Source: Massilia sp. UMI-21
GTDB lineage: Bacteria; Pseudomonadota; Gammaproteobacteria; Burkholderiales; Burkholderiaceae_D
DNA: 64,000 bases
Assembly: GCA_015277795.1 (NCBI GenBank)
Contig: CP063848.1
Coordinates: 5,084,001-5,148,000 of the forward strand
Reading direction: 5' to 3'
Position numbers and translations under genes: made by a program. Shown one piece after another: positions 27,998-36,682 of the stretch (positions within the stretch are counted from its first letter, which is position 1; every line of letters begins with the position of its first letter). The notes below the pieces were generated by a model. The model saw only the letters and a program-made list of their open reading frames with translations. It had not been told where the DNA came from and did not search any database.

Positions 27998-29854
27998 ATC
28001 GGCATAGGGGACGGCCCTGAGGGCCGCTCCCCTGCCACACCACCCGGCATGCGGGTCCGCACCGGGCGGTTCGAGTAGTTGAGGTCAAGACAGGCGAGGT
28101 ACACCGAGTCGGTCGAAATAGCCGATAGTCATCACTGTTTTGAGTAACCTATCGCTGTTGTGCCACCAGCGGCGGCTGTTCGCCGCTACGTGCCTCGCTG
28201 CCGACGGCCAAGCCCCAAGTTTAAGGAGCTCCCGATACATGGTGCTTCCGCGCTTCCAGTGCTTGAGCTGGATAGCCCGCAGCCTGTGCCGCAACCATTC
28301 ATCGAGTCCGCGCCATACCTTTGGGGTTTGCGCCAACTGGAAGTACCCTTTCCAACCCAGCATATAGGAACGAAGTCCCTGCACCACATCCGGCATGCTA
28401 CGTCCACCAGATCGGCGGGTTAGCTCCCTGATGCGTTGTTTAAACGCTTGCAACGGCTTTTCCGCCACCTTGCGTTTGACTTCGCCCCCACGCCCCACCC
28501 ACAGGCTGTAGCCGAGGAACTTGCGGCCAAAGACGCTGGCCACGGCGCTCTTGCCTTCGTTGACCACGAGGTGCAGTCTGGCATAGCAGCGCCGCAGCAG
28601 CCTCATCACCCGCTGGCCCGCACGCACGCTACGAACATAGACGTTCGCGTCGTCGGCGTAGCGCGCAAAGCGATGGCCGCGCCGTTCCAGTTCCTTGTCC
28701 ACTTCATCGAGCATGACGTTGGCAAGCAGCGGACTCAATGGACCGCCTTGCGGCGTTCCTTCGTTCCGTTCCTGTACTACACCATGCTCCATGATGCCGC
28801 TGTTCAGATAGGCACGGACCAGCCGGATCACTCCAGCGTCGTCGATGCGTTTCTTCAAGCGGTCGATCAGGATGTCATGGTTGACCCGGTCGAAGAACTT
28901 CGACAGGTCCACGTCCACCACGATTCTCAGCCCGGACTGGACGTATGCCTGAGCGGCTAATACCGCATCCTGCGCACGCCTGCCCGGTCGGAAGCCGTAG
29001 CTATGCTCGCTGAAAGTGGGATCAAGGATCGGTTGCAGCACCTGTAATAGTGCTTGCTGGATCAGCCGATCCGTCACCGTCGGGATGCCAAGCTCGCGCT
29101 CGCCACCGTCGGGCTTCGGAATCGTCACCCGACGTACCGGACTGGGCCGGTACGTCCCTGCCAACAGTTGTTCTCGTATGTGAGGCCACTCGGTTGCCAG
29201 CAGACGCGAGGTCTGGTCAATGTCCAGTCCATCCACGCCAGCCGCTCCCTTGTTGGCACGCACACGCTTGAACGCCCGCCGCAGGTTCTCTGTCGTCAGC
29301 GCCGCTTGCAGCAACGCTGACCCCGTGCCTCCGGTTGCATGCCGCGGGCAGAACGCTTCGTCGCTGAAAGCATCGAGCATGGCTTCACCTTGCCCTACGG
29401 CTTCCCGCCCCGCGTTTGCGGGCATCTGACGCTGTGCCTTCTGCATCGACATATCGGATTCACTCCTACTCGTTCGGTCCTTCGTCGGCGGAGTCGAGCC
29501 TTCCCAGCGCTACCTCCAACTACTATGACCTCTGCTGAGACCCCGCTCCGATTTTTTTTTCGTCGCCCTTTCAGGCACAAGGCGGGGCGTCCCCAGGTAA
29601 GGGCCGCACTCCTTCATCACACAACCGCCGCATCTACGCCACCTCTCCTTGACCACAAGAGCTTTGCGGTTCATGGCCCGCTCGCCCTGATCGGCAACGC
29701 CTTCTATGCGATTCGTGTTCCTCGGCTCATGATTTACGATCCACGCTTCCTTCCCACACTCGGTTACCCTCATGCAGTTGCGCTTCACTTCGCTCACTGT
29801 GGTCAGCCCGCGGCAGGACTTTCACCCGCAGGAGTGCGCCCATGCTGGGCGCAC
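27998..29854 (-). mobile_element. Group II intron with encoded maturase
   Basis: The minus-strand RNA starts GTGCGCCCAGCATGGGCGCA at 29854, a typical group II 5' end. The maturase gene follows in the domain IV position. Downstream is a domain V hairpin (about 28037-28073: AACCGCCCGG, then CCGGGTGGT) and a domain VI hairpin (about 28000-28036: GGCAGGGGA, closing with CCCCTATGCC). The 3' end is placed at about 27998 (GCCGAT), give or take a few bases. The insertion follows a hairpin, a habit of the IIC class. Confidence 0.8.
28085..29452 (-). CDS. ltrA: Group II intron reverse transcriptase/maturase
   Basis: A 455-residue intron-encoded protein. Reverse-transcriptase blocks include RRVTIPKPDGGERELGIPTV, YGFRPGRRAQDAV, the catalytic RYADDANVYV (near 270) and GTPQGGPLSPLLANV. 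The C-terminal maturase (GIIM) domain covers about residues 350-420 (GLRSYMLGWKGYFQLAQTP). No HNH endonuclease domain follows, so mobility would use nicks or single strands. All key residues appear intact, and the copy is probably functional. Confidence 0.93.
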   Translation of the reverse strand: MSMQKAQRQMPANAGREAVGQGEAMLDAFSDEAFCPRHATGGTGSALLQAALTTENLRRAFKRVRANKGAAGVDGLDIDQTSRLLATEWPHIREQLLAGTYRPSPVRRVTIPKPDGGERELGIPTVTDRLIQQALLQVLQPILDPTFSEHSYGFRPGRRAQDAVLAAQAYVQSGLRIVVDVDLSKFFDRVNHDILIDRLKKRIDDAGVIRLVRAYLNSGIMEHGVVQERNEGTPQGGPLSPLLANVMLDEVDKELERRGHRFARYADDANVYVRSVRAGQRVMRLLRRCYARLHLVVNEGKSAVASVFGRKFLGYSLWVGRGGEVKRKVAEKPLQAFKQRIRELTRRSGGRSMPDVVQGLRSYMLGWKGYFQLAQTPKVWRGLDEWLRHRLRAIQLKHWKRGSTMYRELLKLGAWPSAARHVAANSRRWWHNSDRLLKTVMTIGYFDRLGVPRLS

Positions 29855-29891
29855 CATGGAAAAAGCCAGGTCACAGACCGGGCTTTCCATG
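29855..29891. terminator. Hairpin at the group II intron insertion point, downstream of the M16 gene
   Basis: CATGGAAA...GCC (from 29855) and GGC...TTTCCATG (to 29891) form a long stem around an approximately 13-base loop, 20 bases past the peptidase stop. The intron 5' end is the very next base at 29854. It is likely the peptidase terminator and the recognition feature for intron insertion. Confidence 0.65.
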
Positions 29892-29910
29892 ACAACAAGT
29901 CAAGCGTGGA

Positions 29911-32694
29911 TCAGCGCAGTGGCTTGCCGTCCGCGTCCACCACGCTCACCTCGCCCCAGCCCAGCGCGCGCACGCCCGCCTCGATCCTGCGCAGGTCGCC
30001 GATCACCATCCACACCACCTCGTCCGGCTTGATGAACTTGCCCGATGCCGCGCCCAGCTGCTCGGGCGTGAGCGCACGCACGCCCGAGGCGTACTTGCTC
30101 CAGTAGTCGTCCGCCAGGCCCAGGTTGACGGTCTCCAGCCCCGCCGATTCGAGCGCCGCCAGCGTGGCGTAGCGGCCCGGCAGGCGCGCCGTCATGCTGC
30201 GCATGATGCTCTCGTACTCCTTGCCGACCAGCGGACGCTCGCCGGCCACGCCGCGCAGTTCCTTCTGGACTTCGCGCATCGCCTCGATCGTCTTGTCGGT
30301 CTGCACCGGCGCAATGACGATGAACGGACGCTGGCCGCGCACGTCCGACAGGCGCGCGCTGGTGCCGTAGCTCCAGTGCTTTTCCAGGCGCAGGTTGCGG
30401 TTCAGGCGCGAGGTCGCCATGCCGCCGAAGTTGGTCATCACCGGCTCGATCGCCAGGTCTTCCGGCTGCCCGTAGGCCTGCGACACGTGGGTCGCGACGA
30501 TGGTCGATTGCGGCGCGTCCGGCTTGTCCACCAGGATCAGGCGCTTGCCCTGGGTCGGCGGCACGACCGCCATCTTCTTGGCGGGCGCCGTGCCCTGCTG
30601 CCACTTGCCGAAGCTCGCTTCGAGCGCCGGCAGCAGCTGGTCCATGGTGGTGTCGCCGGCGACGACGATGGTGGCGCTGCCCGGCTTGAACCAGGTGCTG
30701 TGCCATGCCACCAGGTCGTCGCGGGTGAGGCTTTGCACGCTGCTTTCGAAGCCGGACGCCGGCTTGCCGTAAGCATGCTCGCTACCGTACAGCACCGACG
30801 GCACCAGGCGCAGGGCCAGGCTGTTCGGCTGGGCCTTTTCCTGGCCGATGCCGGCGATGCGGCGGCTCTTCGACAGCGCGAACTGGTCTTGCGGGAAGCT
30901 CGGCGCCAGCGCGGCGTCGGCCATCAGGGCCAGCGAGGGCTTCAGGTTGGCGCTGGTCGCCTGCAGGCGCACCAGCGACTGGTCCTGGCTGGTGCCGGTG
31001 CTCAGGCGCGCGCCCAGGTTCTCCAGTGCGTCCGACAGCGCGAAGGCGTCGCGGGCATTGGCGCCCTTGGTGCCCTTGTCCAGCAGGTCGAGCGCCAGCG
31101 AGGCGGCGCCGGCCTTGGCCACCGTATCGGAGGCCACCCCGGCGTCGACCGCCAGCGACACGTTGACGATCGGGGCCGAGTGGCGTTCCAGCAGCACGAC
31201 CTTCAGGCCGTTCTTCAGCTGGGCGCGCTGCAGCGCCGGGAAGCTGACGTCGGGCGCGTCGCCCAGGCCGGGGAGCTGCTTGCGGTCGAGCGTGGACTTG
31301 GTCGCCGCCAGCTTGGCCGAGGGGCGCACCGTCATCGTGTAGTGATTGGCGCGCAGCCAGCGGTTGGCGGCGGCCTTGACCTCGCCCGGGGTGCTGGTGG
31401 CGAAGGTCTCGAGGCGGTCGAGGTAGGCGTCCGGCTTGCCGCCGTAGGTCATGCTCTCGGCCAGCACGTCGGAACGGCCGCCGAAGCCGCCCAGGCGCTC
31501 CAGGCTGCGTGCGAAGTCGGCCAGCTCGCGGGTCTTGACGCGCTTGAGTTCAGCGTCGCTCGGGCCCTTGTCCAGCAGCTCGGCTACCACGCGCTCCATT
31601 TCGCGCTCGACTACCAACGGGTCGACGCCCGGCTTGACCGTCACCACCAGGTTGAAGGTACCGCCCAGTTCGGCATCGTTGACGTAGGCGCCGACATTGG
31701 TGGCCAGGCCTTTTTCGTACACCAGGCGCTTGTCCAGGCGCGCGCTCTTGGAGCCGGCCAGCACGTTGGCGAGCAGGGTCAGGCGCTGGGTGTCGGCGTC
31801 GCGCCAAGCAGAGGTGTGCCAGCTGCGGTAGATGCGCACCTGCGGCACGTGGTCTTCCATCTCGTCGCGGATGTTGCGGTCCAGCTGCGGGATCCATTTC
31901 TCGGTACGCGGCAGCGGCGGGCCGGGCGGGATCGCGCCGAAGTACTTGCTCACCAGTTCATGGGCGCGTTCCGGCGTGATGTCGCCGGCCAGCGAGATCA
32001 CCGCGTTGTTCGGGCCGTAATAGGTGCGGTACCACTCCTTGATGTCGTCCAGCGAGGCCGCCTGCAGGTCTTCCATCGATCCGATGGTCGACCATGAATA
32101 CGGGTGCGAGTATGGGTACATCTTGCTCGATACTTCCATCCGCACGCGCCCGTAGGGCTGGTTCTCGCCCTGGCGCTTCTCGTTCTGCACCACGCCGCGC
32201 TCGCGCTCCAGCATCTCCTTGGAGATGTAGTTGCCCAGGAAGCCCATGCGGTCCGATTCCAGGAACAGGGTGCGCTCCAGCGCCGACACCGGCACGTCTT
32301 CGAAGAAGTTGGTGCGGTCGGTATTGGTGGTGCCGTTGCGGTTGTTCGCGCCGAGGTCGTCCATCGCCTCGCGGAAGCCGTGCGGGTAGTTCTCGGAACC
32401 GTTGAAGAAGAAGTGCTCGAACAGGTGCGCGAAGCCGGTCTTGCCGCGCTTCTCGTTGCGCGAACCGACGTGGTACCACATGTTCACGCCCACCACCGGC
32501 ACGCTGTGGTCGGTGTGGACCAGCAGGGTCAGGCCATTGGGCAGCACGAATTTCTTGTGGTCGATGCTGTAGGGCTTGCGGTCGAAGACCGTCGCCTGCC
32601 TGGCGCTGGCGGTGCTGGCCGGCGTGGCGGCGTGGGAAGGCAGGGCGGCTACGGTTGCGAGACCGAGCAGCAGGGGCAGTGCGAGTTTTTTCAT
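29911..32694 (-). CDS. M16-family zinc metallopeptidase (two tandem M16 units), secreted
   Basis: A 927-residue exported protease. The signal peptide is MKKLALPLLLGLATVAALPSHA, which fixes the start at 32694; a TTG-started extension to 32862 is unlikely. The inverted zinc motif HxxEH is HLFEH (H90, E93, H94). The first M16 pair covers about 40-480 and a second, inactive pair about 500-920 (VDAGVASDTVAKAGAASLAL landmark). This is the layout of pitrilysin/PqqL-type clam-shell peptidases that degrade peptides in the periplasm. It is monocistronic and ends at the intron-associated hairpin. Confidence 0.9.
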   Translation of the reverse strand: MKKLALPLLLGLATVAALPSHAATPASTASARQATVFDRKPYSIDHKKFVLPNGLTLLVHTDHSVPVVGVNMWYHVGSRNEKRGKTGFAHLFEHFFFNGSENYPHGFREAMDDLGANNRNGTTNTDRTNFFEDVPVSALERTLFLESDRMGFLGNYISKEMLERERGVVQNEKRQGENQPYGRVRMEVSSKMYPYSHPYSWSTIGSMEDLQAASLDDIKEWYRTYYGPNNAVISLAGDITPERAHELVSKYFGAIPPGPPLPRTEKWIPQLDRNIRDEMEDHVPQVRIYRSWHTSAWRDADTQRLTLLANVLAGSKSARLDKRLVYEKGLATNVGAYVNDAELGGTFNLVVTVKPGVDPLVVEREMERVVAELLDKGPSDAELKRVKTRELADFARSLERLGGFGGRSDVLAESMTYGGKPDAYLDRLETFATSTPGEVKAAANRWLRANHYTMTVRPSAKLAATKSTLDRKQLPGLGDAPDVSFPALQRAQLKNGLKVVLLERHSAPIVNVSLAVDAGVASDTVAKAGAASLALDLLDKGTKGANARDAFALSDALENLGARLSTGTSQDQSLVRLQATSANLKPSLALMADAALAPSFPQDQFALSKSRRIAGIGQEKAQPNSLALRLVPSVLYGSEHAYGKPASGFESSVQSLTRDDLVAWHSTWFKPGSATIVVAGDTTMDQLLPALEASFGKWQQGTAPAKKMAVVPPTQGKRLILVDKPDAPQSTIVATHVSQAYGQPEDLAIEPVMTNFGGMATSRLNRNLRLEKHWSYGTSARLSDVRGQRPFIVIAPVQTDKTIEAMREVQKELRGVAGERPLVGKEYESIMRSMTARLPGRYATLAALESAGLETVNLGLADDYWSKYASGVRALTPEQLGAASGKFIKPDEVVWMVIGDLRRIEAGVRALGWGEVSVVDADGKPLR

Positions 32695-32750
32695 GGGCGT
32701 CTCGTGGACTGGTTGTTGTATGTATGCGTCCCGTCCGAGCAAGCGTTGGA

Positions 32751-32783
32751 TGAACGCGCGGTCGGCACAGCCGACCACCCTAC
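32751..32783. repeat. Dispersed inverted-repeat element, half copy
   Basis: TGAACGCGCGGTCGGC then GCCGACCACCCTAC matches the right half of the complete elements at 15884, 18958 and 43551. The left half is missing. It lies in the leader region of the M16 peptidase gene. Confidence 0.75.
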
Positions 32784-32868
32784 AGGAATCGCCGAGCGCG
32801 CGCCAGAAGGAATGAATGCATATGTTGGGTCTTGGGCACGGCAGGGTGACCCGGAGACTCAAGCGGAG

Positions 32869-34458
32869 TCAGGCGGAGCCTTGCGCTTGTGCCAGCAGCT
32901 GCGGCTCCATGCGCGCCGCGATTTTCTTGAGATAGCCCGCTGCCGCCGCCACGCCCGCGCCGCCGGCACGCTGCAGCCAGGCATAGGCCTCGACGGGGTC
33001 GCGTTGCACGCCCTGCCCCGCCGAGTACATCACGCCCAGGTTGAACTGCGCCCGCGCATGACCCTGGCGCGCCGCGCACAGGTACCAGAAATGCGCCGCT
33101 TCGTAATCGCGCTCGGCACCCTTGCCGCAGTCGTGGCGCAGGCCCAGCTCGAACTGCGCCAGCGCATGGCCCTGGTCGGCGGCCTTGTGGAACCAGCCGG
33201 TGGCTTCGAGCGGGTCGGCATGCTCGGCGCGGTCCAGCAGCGCGCCCACCATGTACTGGGCCGGCGCGTAATCCTGGTGCGCCGCGCGCCGGTACCATTC
33301 CAGCGCCTGCGCTTCGTCGCGCCCCACGCCGACGCCGCCTTCATAGCGCAGGCCGAGGTCGAACTGCGCCCGCAAATGGCCCTGCCCGGCGGCCTTGCGG
33401 TACCAGTCCACCGCCTGGGCCGCATCCTGGGGCACGCCATTGCCGGCGTCGTACAGCTGACCGAGGTGATACTGCGCCGCAGGCATGCCCTGCTCGGCCG
33501 CCTGGCGGTACCAGTGCGCGGCCTGCGCAAAGTCCTGCTGCACGCCCTGCCCATGCTCGTAGCGCACGCCCAGGTTGTCCTGGGCGCCGGCATGGCCCTG
33601 GCTTGCCGCGCGGCGGTACCAGTGCAGCGCCAGCGATTCGTCGCGCGGCACGCCGGCGCCGCTGTCGTAGATGAGGGCGAGGTTGAATTGCGAACTGGCG
33701 TGGCCCTGTTCGGCGGCGCGGCCGTACCACAGGATCGCGCCGGCGCTGTCCTGCTCGATGTCCTGTCCCTTGTCGTAGCGCAGGCCGAGGTTGAACTGGG
33801 CCGGCGCATAGCCTTGGCTCGCGGCCTTGCGGAACCAGTCGAGCGCCTGCGCGCCGCTCGAGCGCAGCGCGAGGCTGAACTGCGCGCGCGCATGGCCCTG
33901 GATTGCGGCGCGGCGGTACCACTCGGCCGCGGCCTCCTGGTCCTGCGGCACGCCCTTGCCGGTTTCGTACATCATGCCGAGGTTGTGTTGCGCGCCCGGC
34001 TCGCCCTGGTCGGCGGCCTGGCTGAACCAGTGCAGCGCCTGCTGCACGTCGTGCGGCACGCCCTGCCCTTTCGCGTACAGCCAGCCCAGGTTGTACTGCG
34101 CCGGCGCATAGCCCTGTTCGGCGGCGCGCCGGTACCAGTAGGCGGCCTGGCCGTAGTCCTGGGCCACGCCCTGGCCCTTCTGGTACATCACGCCGAGGTT
34201 GTACTGTGCCAGCTCCAGGTCGGCGCTGGCCGCCATGCGGTACCAGGCCACCGCGAGTTCATGGTTCTGGGGGACGCCCTGGCCGCTGGCGTACATGAAG
34301 CCCAGGCTGTGCTGCGCGCTCGGCACGCCGCGCTCGGCCATGCCTTTGACGCGCAGGAATTCAGCTGTGTAATGCGTGGCTGTGTGATGCGCGGCCGTGT
34401 GATGCGCGGCCGGGTCGCGGGCTTCGGGCTCGCCAGGCTGGGCCGGAATGTCGATCAT
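32869..34458 (-). CDS. Sel1-like repeat protein with 13 repeats
   Basis: A 529-residue solenoid protein built from about 13 Sel1 (TPR-like) repeats of roughly 36 residues with the pattern AQYNLGxxYxxGxGVxxD...A..WYRRAAxQG. The fifth is shortened to AQFSLALRSSG. The N-terminus is histidine/threonine rich (AAHHTAAHHTATHYT), from a 15-bp tandem repeat. No signal peptide is visible, so it is probably cytoplasmic and acts as a protein-interaction scaffold. It is the last gene of a leftward run with the GGDEF-EAL regulator (7-base gap), so it may belong to that pathway. Confidence 0.88.
   Translation of the reverse strand: MIDIPAQPGEPEARDPAAHHTAAHHTATHYTAEFLRVKGMAERGVPSAQHSLGFMYASGQGVPQNHELAVAWYRMAASADLELAQYNLGVMYQKGQGVAQDYGQAAYWYRRAAEQGYAPAQYNLGWLYAKGQGVPHDVQQALHWFSQAADQGEPGAQHNLGMMYETGKGVPQDQEAAAEWYRRAAIQGHARAQFSLALRSSGAQALDWFRKAASQGYAPAQFNLGLRYDKGQDIEQDSAGAILWYGRAAEQGHASSQFNLALIYDSGAGVPRDESLALHWYRRAASQGHAGAQDNLGVRYEHGQGVQQDFAQAAHWYRQAAEQGMPAAQYHLGQLYDAGNGVPQDAAQAVDWYRKAAGQGHLRAQFDLGLRYEGGVGVGRDEAQALEWYRRAAHQDYAPAQYMVGALLDRAEHADPLEATGWFHKAADQGHALAQFELGLRHDCGKGAERDYEAAHFWYLCAARQGHARAQFNLGVMYSAGQGVQRDPVEAYAWLQRAGGAGVAAAAGYLKKIAARMEPQLLAQAQGSA
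34367..34411. repeat. Three tandem 15-bp repeats in the Sel1 gene
   Basis: Units at 34367, 34382 and 34397 read GTGTRATGCGYGGCY; the second and third are identical (GTGTGATGCGCGGCC). They encode the repeated A-A-H-H-T motif near the N-terminus. Copy number could vary by slippage while keeping the frame. Confidence 0.85.
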
Positions 34459-34465
34459 GACGGCA

Positions 34466-36679
34466 TCAGGCCTGAATCGCGCGCAGGCCGAACAGCGTCG
34501 GCTGGGTACGCAGCGACTTCATGAATTCGCCCAGCGGGATCGGGCGGTAGTACAGGTAGCCCTGCATCGTCATGCAGCCGTTGGCGCGCAGGTAGCGCGC
34601 CTGCTCCTCGGTCTCGACGCCTTCCGCGATCAGGTTCAGCCCCAGGCCGCGCGCGATCGAGATGATCGCCAGGATCACCGGGTAGTGGCCGCCCTCTTCG
34701 TGAATTTCCTTGACGAAGGACTGGTCGATCTTCACGGTGTGGATCGGGAAGCGGTGCAGGTAGGACAGCGACGAGTAACCGGTGCCGAAGTCGTCGATCG
34801 CCACCGACACGCCGAGCTGGCACAATTTGTTGAGCTGCTCGATCGCGTACTGCGGATTGCGGATGCAGATGTTCTCGGTGATCTCGACCTCGATCTGGGC
34901 CGGTTGAATACCGTAGCGCACCAGCGCGTTGCGCATCTTTTCGAAGAAGTCGCCGCGGTCCAGGTATTGCGGCGACAGGTTCAGGGACAGGCGCACGTGG
35001 TCGGTACCGGTCGCATTCCACTGCAGCATGTCGCGGCACAGCGCGCCGATCATCCAGTCCGAGATCGGCAGCATCAGGCCGTTCTCTTCGGCGAAGGGGA
35101 GGAACTCGCCGGCCGACAGCACGCCGCGGGTCGGGTGGTTCCAGCGCATCAGCGCTTCGGCGCCGACGATGCGCCCCGTGAGCGCGTCGATCTGCGGCTG
35201 GTAGTACATCTCCAGTTCGCCCTGCTCGAGGGCGCGGCGCAGCGCCTGCTCGAGCGCGATCTTCTGGTGCGAGATGTCCAGCATCGAGGTGTGGTAGAAG
35301 CTGTGGCCGTTCTTGCCCTGGGCCTTGACCTGGTACATGGCGATGTCGGCGTGGCGCAGCAGCTCGTCGATCGACTCGCCGTCGGTCGGGTAGATGGCGA
35401 TGCCGATCGAGGCCGAGATATGCACTTCGTGGCCGTCCAGGTCGAACGGCTCCTGCAGCGTCTCGAGGAACTTGTCGGCCACCATGCGCGCATCGTCGCG
35501 GTCGCGCAGCTCGGGCAGCACGATGGTGAATTCGTCGCCGCCCTGGCGCGCCAGCGTGTCGCCCTTGCGCAGACACTCCTTCAGGCGGGTGGCGGCCTGC
35601 TGCAGCAGCTCGTCGCCCTTGACGTGGCCGAGGGTATCGTTGACCAGCTTGAAGCGGTCCAGGTCGATGAACATCACCGCCAGCTCGGTTTTCTTGCGCT
35701 TGGCCTGGATCACGGCCAGGCCGAGGCGGTCCTTGAACAGAATGCGGTTCGGCAGGTCGGTCAGGATGTCGTGGTAGGCCTGGTAGGAGATGACTTCTTC
35801 GGCGCGCTTGCGGTCGGTGATGTCGCGCGCCACCCCGTAGGTGCCGAAGAACTCCAGCTTCTTCACTTCCTGGTCGGGCACATGCATGCCGATCGCGTTC
35901 AGCGAGATCGTCATCAAGGTCGTGTTGAAGGTGCGGTCGTGGCCGCTGCCGCCGTTCCTGCATTTCAGGCGCAGCTCGACGTTGCGCGAGGCGCGTTCGT
36001 CGACGCGGCGCTCGTTGAACACGTAGCGCGCGCGTTCCAGGTCTTCTTCGTGCACCAGCACCGAATAGTGCTTGCCGAGCAGTTCGTCGCGCGCGTAGCC
36101 GAGCAGCTGGTAGGCGCGGTCGTTCACGAACGTGAAGCGGCCCTCGTGGTTCAGGGTGTAGATGATGTCCGGCGAAGAGTCCACCAGGTAGCGGTACATC
36201 TTCTCCGAGTTTTCCAGCTGGGTGGCCATGCGCTGGTTCTCGAGCGCCAGGCGGCGGCCCTTCAGCGCATTGGCGACGGTGGCCAGCAGTTCTTCGCGGG
36301 CGTAGGGCTTGCGCAGGTAATCGTAGGCGCCGCGCTTGAGGGCGCCGATCGCCGCATCGATGCCCACTTCGCCGCTCATCACGATCACGTCGGCGTTGAT
36401 GCCCTTCTCGTTGATGAAGTCCATGATCTGGTGGCCGCCGATGTCGGGCAGGCGCAGGTCGAGCAGGACCAGGTCGAAGCGCAGGCGCGACAGGTGAGCC
36501 AGGGCTTCGCTGCCCGAGGATGCGGTGGTCAAGGAGTAGCCGCGGTCGCGCAGCAGTTCGTACAGCGACGAAAGCAGGCGCGGCTCGTCGTCCACCAGCA
36601 ACAGGCGCGGCTGGCTGTCGGTTTCCAGCGTCGGGCTGTATGCGGCCGGCTCGAACATGGCGTTGTGCGCGTTGATCAT
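34466..36679 (-). CDS. Response regulator with PAS, GGDEF and EAL domains (c-di-GMP turnover)
   Basis: A 737-residue cytoplasmic regulator. REC covers about 24-140, with phospho-acceptor Asp in FDLVLLDLRLPD and Lys in LRKPY. PAS is about 160-290 (FVNDRAYQLLGYARDELLGK). GGDEF is about 300-460, with the intact active site RQGGDEFTIV, and EAL about 480-730, with GAEALMRW, ENICIRNPQ and DDFGTGYSSLSYL. Both catalytic motifs look active, so the net sign on c-di-GMP cannot be told. It starts 3 bases after the stop of the HDOD-kinase gene, whose product is the likely phosphodonor. Confidence 0.92.
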   Translation of the reverse strand: MINAHNAMFEPAAYSPTLETDSQPRLLLVDDEPRLLSSLYELLRDRGYSLTTASSGSEALAHLSRLRFDLVLLDLRLPDIGGHQIMDFINEKGINADVIVMSGEVGIDAAIGALKRGAYDYLRKPYAREELLATVANALKGRRLALENQRMATQLENSEKMYRYLVDSSPDIIYTLNHEGRFTFVNDRAYQLLGYARDELLGKHYSVLVHEEDLERARYVFNERRVDERASRNVELRLKCRNGGSGHDRTFNTTLMTISLNAIGMHVPDQEVKKLEFFGTYGVARDITDRKRAEEVISYQAYHDILTDLPNRILFKDRLGLAVIQAKRKKTELAVMFIDLDRFKLVNDTLGHVKGDELLQQAATRLKECLRKGDTLARQGGDEFTIVLPELRDRDDARMVADKFLETLQEPFDLDGHEVHISASIGIAIYPTDGESIDELLRHADIAMYQVKAQGKNGHSFYHTSMLDISHQKIALEQALRRALEQGELEMYYQPQIDALTGRIVGAEALMRWNHPTRGVLSAGEFLPFAEENGLMLPISDWMIGALCRDMLQWNATGTDHVRLSLNLSPQYLDRGDFFEKMRNALVRYGIQPAQIEVEITENICIRNPQYAIEQLNKLCQLGVSVAIDDFGTGYSSLSYLHRFPIHTVKIDQSFVKEIHEEGGHYPVILAIISIARGLGLNLIAEGVETEEQARYLRANGCMTMQGYLYYRPIPLGEFMKSLRTQPTLFGLRAIQA

Positions 36680-36682
36680 GAT

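Noticed and set aside
29911..32862. TTG-started longer form of the M16 peptidase
   Set aside because: The internal ATG at 32694 starts a textbook signal peptide; the extension crosses a dispersed repeat and has no signal.
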